From Agromyces bauzanensis (GTDB lineage: Bacteria > Actinomycetota > Actinomycetes > Actinomycetales > Microbacteriaceae): a stretch of DNA of 64,000 nt. The stretch is taken from contig NZ_BMMD01000005.1 of assembly GCF_014645655.1 (NCBI RefSeq), forward strand, positions 114,584-178,583. Reading direction: 5' to 3'. Of this stretch, positions 58,958 through 64,000 are shown piece after piece; position 1 is the stretch's first letter, and each line of letters starts with the position of its first letter. The position numbers and the translations under genes are program-made. The notes beneath the pieces are model-generated. The model was not told the DNA's origin, made no database searches, and saw nothing but the letters and a program-made list of their open reading frames with translations.

Positions 58958-59500
58958 CTACTTGGCCTCGACGGTCTCCTCGGCTGGCGTCTCCGCCGAC
59001 TCCACGGATGCCTCGGAACCCGCGGCCTCGTCGACCGCAGCCTCGGCCTCGGTCACGACCTCCTCGGGGGTCTCCTCGACCACCGGCTCCTCGACAGGTG
59101 CCTCCGCGGTCGCGGGCTTGGCGGCGCGCTGCTTCTTCACGACCGGTTCGAGGACGAGCTCGATGACCGCCATGGGGGCGTTGTCGCCCTTGCGGTAGCC
59201 GATCTTCGTGATGCGGGTGTAGCCGCCCTCGCGGTCGGCGACCTGCGGCGCGATCTCCGTGAACAACTTGTGCACGACGGACTTGTCGCCGATCACGGCG
59301 AGGACGCGACGGCGCGCGTGCAGGTCGCCGCGCTTGGCGAACGTGATGAGACGCTCGGCCAGCGGGCGGAGCCGCTTGGCCTTCGTCTCGGTCGTGGTGA
59401 TCCGCTCGTGCGTGAAGAGCGCTGCGGCGAGGTTCGCGAGCAGGAGCCGCTCGTGCGCGGGTCCGCCTCCGAGGCGGGGCCCCTTGGTGGGCTTCGGCAT
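58958..59500 (-). CDS. rplQ: 50S ribosomal protein L17 with acidic tail
   Basis: 180 residues. The L17 core ([40 protein letters not shown] region) ends near 125. A Glu/Ala/Val-rich acidic tail of ~55 residues follows, absent from E. coli L17 but common in Actinobacteria. Last gene of the operon. Confidence 0.97.
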   Translation of the reverse strand: MPKPTKGPRLGGGPAHERLLLANLAAALFTHERITTTETKAKRLRPLAERLITFAKRGDLHARRRVLAVIGDKSVVHKLFTEIAPQVADREGGYTRITKIGYRKGDNAPMAVIELVLEPVVKKQRAAKPATAEAPVEEPVVEETPEEVVTEAEAAVDEAAGSEASVESAETPAEETVEAK

Positions 59501-59552
59501 GGTTCGTTATCTCCAGTGGTGGGGGGTCAGTACGGCGGGCGAAGGCGACGGG

Positions 59553-60536
59553 TCACTCGTCGTCGAAGCCCGTGTAGAAGTGGGCGCCGTCGAATCCGGG
59601 CACGGAATCCTTCAGCGAGAGACCCATCTCGGTGAGCTTGTCCTTGACCTCATCCACCGACTTCTGGCCGAAGTTGCGGATGTTCATGAGCTGCGACTCC
59701 GACAGGGCGACGAGCTCGGAGACCGTGTTGATGCCCTCGCGCTTCAGGCAGTTGTAGCTGCGCACGGACAGGTCGAGGTCCTCGATCGGGATCGACAGTT
59801 CGCTCGAGAGCACGGCGTCGACGGGCGCGGGGCCGATCTCGATGCCCTCGGCGGCGGCGTTCAGCTCGCGTGCGAGGCCGAACAGCTCCGTGAGCGTGCG
59901 ACCCGCCGAGGCGATGGCGTCGCGCGGCGTGATGGCCGGCTTCGTCTCGACGTCGACCACGAGGCGGTCGAAGTCGGTGCGCTCACCGGCACGCGTCGCC
60001 TCGACGCGGTAGGTGACCTTGAGCACCGGCGAGTAGATCGAGTCGACCGGGATCTGGCCGGCCTCCGAGTACTCGTTGCGGTTCTGGCTGGCCGACACGT
60101 AGCCGCGCCCGCGCTCGATCGTGAGCTCGAGCTCGAACTTCGCCGAGTCGTTGAGCGTCGCGATGACGAGCTCGGGGTTGTGCACCTCGACACCGGCCGG
60201 AGCGGAGATGTCAGCGGCGGTGACCTCACCGGCGCCCTGCTTGCGGAGGTACGCGGTGATGGGCTCGTCGTGCTCGCTGGAGACGACGAGGTTCTTGATG
60301 TTGAGGATGATCTCGGTGACATCCTCCCTGACGCCCGGGACGGTCGAGAACTCGTGGAGCACGCCGTCGATGCGGATGCTCGTCACGGCTGCGCCGGGGA
60401 TAGAGGACAGGAGGGTGCGACGGAGCGAGTTGCCCAGGGTGTAGCCGAAGCCCGGCTCGAGGGGCTCGATCACGAAACGCGAACGGAACTCCGAGATGTT
60501 CTCTTCGGTGAGCGTCGGGCGCTGTGCGATCAGCAC
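59553..60536 (-). CDS. rpoA: RNA polymerase alpha subunit
   Basis: 327 residues. The N-terminal assembly domain has [20 protein letters not shown], the C-terminal domain has [20 protein letters not shown] and the helix-hairpin-helix that contacts UP elements and activators. rpsD, often placed before rpoA, is not here. Confidence 0.99.
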   Translation of the reverse strand: MLIAQRPTLTEENISEFRSRFVIEPLEPGFGYTLGNSLRRTLLSSIPGAAVTSIRIDGVLHEFSTVPGVREDVTEIILNIKNLVVSSEHDEPITAYLRKQGAGEVTAADISAPAGVEVHNPELVIATLNDSAKFELELTIERGRGYVSASQNRNEYSEAGQIPVDSIYSPVLKVTYRVEATRAGERTDFDRLVVDVETKPAITPRDAIASAGRTLTELFGLARELNAAAEGIEIGPAPVDAVLSSELSIPIEDLDLSVRSYNCLKREGINTVSELVALSESQLMNIRNFGQKSVDEVKDKLTEMGLSLKDSVPGFDGAHFYTGFDDE

Positions 60537-60627
60537 TGTTGATTCCTTTCGGCAGGGTGTCCGCTATATGACACCTGCGAGGTCGAGGATCTTGAGTTGT
60601 GAGAGAACGTGTGGCCGGTCGAGCGGG

Positions 60628-60709
60628 CCCCGTCAGAGCCGTATCGAGACCAGGGGATGCCGCCGGAGTCTCGATACGGGCGCAGGCGCCCTACTCGACC
60701 GACGACGGA
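60628..60709. repeat. Dispersed intergenic repeat inside the ribosomal alpha operon
   Basis: CCGTATCGAGACC and GTCTCGATACGGGCGCAGGCGCCCTACTCGACC, two facing copies of the 3491-type repeat, fill the rpsK-rpoA gap. The inverted pair could form a strong stem between two co-transcribed essential genes. Confidence 0.65.
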
Positions 60710-60712
60710 GAA

Positions 60713-61111
60713 CTAGACGCGGCGACGCTTCGGCGGGCGGCATCCGTTGTGCGCCTGCGGCGTCACGTCGTTGATGCTGCCGACCTCGAGGCCTGCGGCC
60801 TGGAGCGAGCGGATGGCGGTCTCGCGGCCCGAGCCCGGACCCTTGACGAAGACATCGACCTTCTTCATGCCGTGCTCCTGCGCCTGACGCGCGGCCGACT
60901 CGGCCGCCAGCTGCGCGGCGAACGGGGTCGACTTGCGCGAGCCCTTGAAGCCGACGCCGCCCGAGGACGCCCAGCTGATCACGGCACCGTTGGTGTCGGT
61001 GATCGAGACGATCGTGTTGTTGAACGTCGACTTGATGTGGGCCTGGCCCACGGCGATGTTCTTCTTTTCCTTCTTGCGCGGCTTGCGAGTAGCCGCCTTG
61101 GGTGCTGCCAT
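60713..61111 (-). CDS. rpsK: 30S ribosomal protein S11
   Basis: 132 residues: [58 protein letters not shown]. Contacts the platform near the E site. A normal S11 preceded by a good GGAGAT binding site. Confidence 0.99.
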   Translation of the reverse strand: MAAPKAATRKPRKKEKKNIAVGQAHIKSTFNNTIVSITDTNGAVISWASSGGVGFKGSRKSTPFAAQLAAESAARQAQEHGMKKVDVFVKGPGSGRETAIRSLQAAGLEVGSINDVTPQAHNGCRPPKRRRV

Positions 61112-61143
61112 GTGTGAAATCTCCTAGATCTGGCGACGAGCGG

Positions 61144-61524
61144 TTACTTGCGGCCGGGCTTCTTCTTGCCGGCGACGGTGCGCTTCGGGCCCTTGCGGGT
61201 ACGAGCGTTGGTCTTGGTGCGCTGGCCGCGGACCGGGAGACCGCGACGGTGGCGCAGGCCCTGGTAGGATCCGATCTCGACCTTGCGGCGGATGTCGGCG
61301 GCGACTTCACGGCGGAGGTCGCCCTCGACCTTGAAGTTGCCCTCGATGTAGTCGCGGAGGGCGACGAGCTGCTCGTCGCTGAGGTCCTTCACGCGGATGT
61401 TGCCGTCGATGCCGGTCTCGGCGAGAGTGGTGAGCGCTCGCGTGCGGCCGACGCCGTAGATGTAGGTCAGTGCGATCTCCACGCGCTTCTCGCGCGGGAT
61501 GTCGACTCCTGCCAGACGTGCCAT
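61144..61524 (-). CDS. rpsM: 30S ribosomal protein S13
   Basis: 126 residues from the ATG at 61524 ([20 protein letters not shown]). It ends with the Lys/Arg-rich tail [15 protein letters not shown] that touches tRNA at the P site. An in-frame upstream ATG lies inside the intergenic repeat and is rejected. Confidence 0.98.
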   Translation of the reverse strand: MARLAGVDIPREKRVEIALTYIYGVGRTRALTTLAETGIDGNIRVKDLSDEQLVALRDYIEGNFKVEGDLRREVAADIRRKVEIGSYQGLRHRRGLPVRGQRTKTNARTRKGPKRTVAGKKKPGRK

Positions 61525-61660
61525 GTGTGGCTTCTCCTGTTTCGAAGTGGAGGTGTGGAGCAGCGCCGGTGCCCGGGCCTCCGACCCGAGGTGTCCCCGC
61601 AACATCCGGGATGTCGCGGTTCTGGCGTTGCCGTTGCGGTGTTCAGTTGTGGGTGCGGGA

Positions 61661-61745
61661 TCTCGATACGCGTCGCTTCGCGGCGCTCCTCGATCTTGAG
61701 CCTTCGGTTGAGCCCGCTTCGCGGCCTCAACCTTCGGCTCAACCC
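61661..61745. repeat. Dispersed repeat between rpsM and rpmJ, overlapping the rpmJ stop
   Basis: TCTCGATACGCGTCGCTTCGCGGCGCTCCTCGATC followed by two facing TTCGGTTGAGCC/GGCTCAACC words. The last of these supplies the final Gly codon and stop of rpmJ. Confidence 0.6.
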
Positions 61746-61855
61746 TGGCGCTGCTTGTGCCGCGGGTTGCTCTTGCAGATGACCATGACGCGGCCGTGGC
61801 GGCGGATGACCTTGCAGTGGTCGCAGATGGGCTTGACGCTGGGGTTGACCTTCAC
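61739..61855 (-). CDS. rpmJ: 50S ribosomal protein L36
   Basis: 38 residues with a GTG start: [20 protein letters not shown] then [17 protein letters not shown]. The Cys-Cys-Cys-His set marks the zinc-binding (C+) form, as opposed to the zinc-free paralogue many Actinobacteria switch to under zinc limitation. Confidence 0.97.
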   Translation of the reverse strand: MKVNPSVKPICDHCKVIRRHGRVMVICKSNPRHKQRQG

Positions 61856-61923
61856 AATGTTTCCTTGGTTTTCGCTGTCCTCGTACCCGCGGGGTGCCGC
61901 GGGCCGTTACTTTCCAGCGGTCC

Positions 61924-62145
61924 TCACTTGTAGCGGTAGACGATGCGGCCGCGCGTCAGGTCGTACGGGCTCAACTCCACGATCACGCGGTCCTCGGGGA
62001 GGATGCGGATGTAGTGCTGGCGCATCTTGCCTGAGATGTGCGCGAGTACCTTGTGCCCGTTCGTGAGTTCCACTCGGAACATCGCGTTCGGGAGTGCCTC
62101 GATGACCGAGCCTTCGATCTCGATGACGCCGTCTTTCTTGGCCAT
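61924..62145 (-). CDS. infA: Translation initiation factor IF-1
   Basis: 73 residues with an OB fold: [35 protein letters not shown] at the end. First gene of infA-rpmJ-rpsM-rpsK-rpoA-rplQ; binding site GTGAGG. Confidence 0.99.
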   Translation of the reverse strand: MAKKDGVIEIEGSVIEALPNAMFRVELTNGHKVLAHISGKMRQHYIRILPEDRVIVELSPYDLTRGRIVYRYK

Positions 62146-62266
62146 AGCCTCACTATCGCTTGGAGTTCAGGATGCTGGTCGTGCGATGATGTTGCGCACG
62201 ACGACGGATCCGTCGGGCCGAGGCCGTCGGGCATGCCGAAGCGGGCGTGCAGAACACCAAGGATCA

Positions 62267-62272
62267 ACTATA
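62267..62272 (-). promoter_or_regulatory. Probable -10 box of the infA operon
   Basis: TATAGT on the minus strand, ~120 bases before infA; the best -10 match in this gap. The -35 is weak (ACTGGC/TGGCGC region). The leader between has no recognised structure. Confidence 0.45.
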
Positions 62273-62355
62273 GGCGATTTCGGGCCGTCGCGCCAGTCGA
62301 GGCCACCAACCTCGCGCGGCGCCCGCGAGCCGGGGCGGGTCTTCGGCTCGGCGGG

Positions 62356-63131
62356 CTACCCGGCAGCGCGCGCGGCCTTCGCCTCGGCGACCGTCGCGAC
62401 CAGCCCGGGTTCGAGCGGATGCCCCGCCGCGGTGCCCGTGACCTCGTGAACGAAGGCGGCGGGTTCGCGGGCGGCGAGGAGCACCCCGAGCTCCACGCTC
62501 TCGGGATCGGCCGGCACATCGAAGCGCAGGGCGGCGCCGACGGCCGCGAGCAGCCCGTCGGCCGGCTGCCCCGCCGACGTGAGCTCGGCCGCGGGCCCGA
62601 TGAACCGCTCGTGGCGCCCGAGCTTGCGCAGCGGCTGCCGGCCCACGCGTTCGACGGTGTCGGGAAGCTCGGGGTTGCGGAACCGCTCGAGGATCCGCGC
62701 CCGGTAGCCGGCCTGTTCCGCATCGGTGAAGCCGTGCTTCGCCACGATGAGCGCGCTCGTCTCCCCGAGCGCCCGCTCGACGCCGGCCGCGACCCGGGGA
62801 TCGGCCAATGCGTCGCTGATCCGCTCGTGACCGGCGAGGAATCCGAAGTACGCGGTCGCCGCGTGTCCCGTGTTCACGGTGAAGAGCTTCCGCTCGATGT
62901 ACGGCGCGAGGTCGTCGACCAAATGCGCGCCGGGGATCTCGGGCGCGGCGCCGCCGAACGGCGGCCGCTCGACCGCCCACTCGAAGAAGGTCTCGAGTGG
63001 TCGGATGCCGCGAGCGCCTCGATGAGCTCGGCGTTCACGTCGGCGAACACCACCTCATAGCCGGCCTCGTGCAGGAGGAGCCCGACGAATCCGCGGCCGA
63101 TGTTCACGGCGCCGAAGTGGACGGCCTTCAC
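62356..63131 (-). pseudogene. mtlD: Mannitol-1-phosphate 5-dehydrogenase, internally deleted
   Basis: The GTG-started N-terminus [40 protein letters not shown] is intact for ~46 codons. At GACCACTCGAGACC the frame shifts directly into [20 protein letters not shown], a segment that normally lies ~140 residues later. The rest to ARAAG is normal, including [16 protein letters not shown]. The central part with much of the active site is lost and the fusion is out of frame, so no enzyme can be made. The start overlaps the EIIA stop, showing the old operon. Confidence 0.85.
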
Positions 63132-63568
63132 GATGCGTTGACCTCCGAGAGGAGGGCGTGCGGCTCGGCGGCGGTCGGCGCGGCGACGAGTCGCTGCACC
63201 CCGTCCTCGTCGGAGAAGATGATCGCGATCTTCGACAGGATCTCGAGGTGCTCGTTCTCGATGCCCGCGATGCCGACCACGAAGCGGGCCTCCTCCCCGT
63301 CCCAGTCGACGGGCTCGTCGTACCGGATGACCGAGAGCGCCGACCGGCGGATCTGGTCCTTCGCCTCGTTGGTGCCGTGCGGGATCGCCAGGAAGTTGCC
63401 CATGTAGGTCGAGACCGAGCCCTCGCGTTCGAGCATGGAGTCGATGTACCCGGGCTCGACGGCACCAGCGTCGACGAGGATGGCCCCCGCCTCGCGGATC
63501 GCGTCGTCGCGGCTGGTGGCGCGGGCGGCGAGCCGGACGTGGTCGGCCGGCAGGATCTGGTCGGTCAT
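63128..63568 (-). CDS. PTS EIIA component, mannitol type
   Basis: 146 residues. It carries phosphate from HPr to EIIB. The phosphorylated His64 is in [20 protein letters not shown], and the fold begins [20 protein letters not shown]. The frame is intact, but its partners on both sides (mtlA and mtlD) are broken. It may be non-functional in practice or serve another PTS. Confidence 0.9.
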   Translation of the reverse strand: MTDQILPADHVRLAARATSRDDAIREAGAILVDAGAVEPGYIDSMLEREGSVSTYMGNFLAIPHGTNEAKDQIRRSALSVIRYDEPVDWDGEEARFVVGIAGIENEHLEILSKIAIIFSDEDGVQRLVAAPTAAEPHALLSEVNAS

Positions 63569-63722
63569 GGAGTTCTCCTTCTTCCTCGTCGTTCTCGTCG
63601 ATTCTTTCGTCGGGTCGGGGCGGTGGTCGGATCGTGCCGGCGGAGGCGACGCGGCCGCCCGAGCCGCGGCCGCCTCCGTGGAGGGGCCGCGCCTCGGGCG
63701 TCGCGTCATCCGGATCGGGCGG

Positions 63723-63896
63723 TCAGCGGACGCCCTCCGACTGGATCATCATCATCACGATCTCGTCGTACTTCGGCGAGTTCATGAAGTTCTCAACCGA
63801 CACGTGGATCGCGTTCGGCGACTGCAGCCTGGCCCGCTCGGTCAGGTCCTGGTGCGTGATGACGAGGTCGGCCGACTCGTCGAGGTTCGCCATGGC
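63723..63896 (-). pseudogene. mtlA: C-terminal remnant of mannitol PTS EIIBC (mtlA)
   Basis: About 56 codons: ANLDESADLVITHQDLTERA, RLQSPNAIHVSVENFMNSPK and YDEIVMMMIQSEGVR, the end of a mannitol EIIB domain. The frame is broken immediately upstream by the end of an IS630-type element. The membrane EIIC part and the EIIB cysteine lie beyond or are lost. Confidence 0.85.
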
Positions 63897-64000
63897 CTAG
63901 TGTCCTGCGCCGGTAGTTCGTTGGAGTAGTCGTTTGAGGGAGTCGAGGATCTGCTCGGCGGGCTTGGTCCAGACGAAGGGCTTCGGGTTTTCGTTCCACC
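63897..64000 (-). mobile_element. 3' end of an IS630-family insertion sequence (cut by window edge)
   Basis: A minus-strand frame ends WNENPKPFVWTKPAEQILDS then LKRLLQRTTGAGH-stop, the typical C-terminus of IS630 transposases (FVWTKxADEIL). The stop TAG is at 63897 next to TAGTGTCCTGCGCC, which would be the element's end beside its TA target. It inserts into mtlA. The catalytic DDE residues lie outside the window. Confidence 0.8.

Overview
The window is high-GC chromosomal DNA from an actinobacterium, most likely a Microbacteriaceae member (Agromyces/Microbacterium-like). The evidence is the housekeeping gene set, GTG/TTG starts, TAnnnT -10 boxes placed right in front of start codons, and the recurrent word CGGATGC/GCATCCG. 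There are no tRNA or rRNA genes, CRISPR array, prophage or plasmid functions. One transposase end is cut by the right edge.

Layout. 1-1025: a promoter and small ORF pointing left, then a scrambled ABC-ATPase remnant. 997-7258 (minus): membrane-fused dimethylargininase, leucine/valine-type dehydrogenase, purH-purN and a DUF6350 membrane protein. 7291-13511: an accessory block with two unknown membrane proteins and two tandem paralogous secreted proteins built from prealbumin-like repeats, each behind a similar ~180-nt leader. 13526-15618: sucCD. 15808-20148: a VIT1/CCC1-type transporter, a DUF72 protein and a three-gene flavin electron-transfer operon (ferric-reductase-like oxidoreductase, FMN-binding protein, ApbE). 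20268-24949: pcrA, a glycerophosphodiesterase and a Bax-inhibitor-1 family protein. 25059-26249: lactate dehydrogenase and aminoglycoside-phosphotransferase fragments joined head to head, then a small membrane protein. 26474-37408: purine genes guaA, guaB3 and guaB, mixed with DUF3817, an S1C protease, SURF1, a KhtT-like regulator, glpD, a MalY-type lyase and three more gene remnants. 37633-43164: a complete branched-chain amino-acid-type ABC transporter (livHMGF plus convergent livK). 43406-47881: rarD, groES with two CIRCE operators, a methyltransferase and three DUF4190 proteins. 48028-57670: the conserved block tsaD-rimI-tsaB-tsaE-alr-acpS-glmS / coaA / glmM-rpsI-rplM. 57828-62145: truA and the end of the ribosomal alpha operon (infA-rpmJ-rpsM-rpsK-rpoA-rplQ). 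62356-64000: a dead mannitol locus, with mtlD internally deleted, EIIA intact and mtlA cut by an IS630-type element.

The genes group as follows. Nucleotide synthesis (purN/purH/guaA/guaB/guaB3), cell-wall precursor supply (glmS, glmM, alr) and tRNA t6A modification (tsaB/D/E) form the core. The accessory part is the secreted-protein block, the flavinylation operon and the decayed loci.

Three window-wide patterns stand out. Several genes have lost their middles (ABC ATPase, LDH, APH, SDR, ABC-F/TetR, mtlD). At least eleven genes have a -10 box 6-7 nt before the start codon, which predicts leaderless mRNAs. Dispersed intergenic inverted repeats recur and sometimes supply a gene's stop codon.
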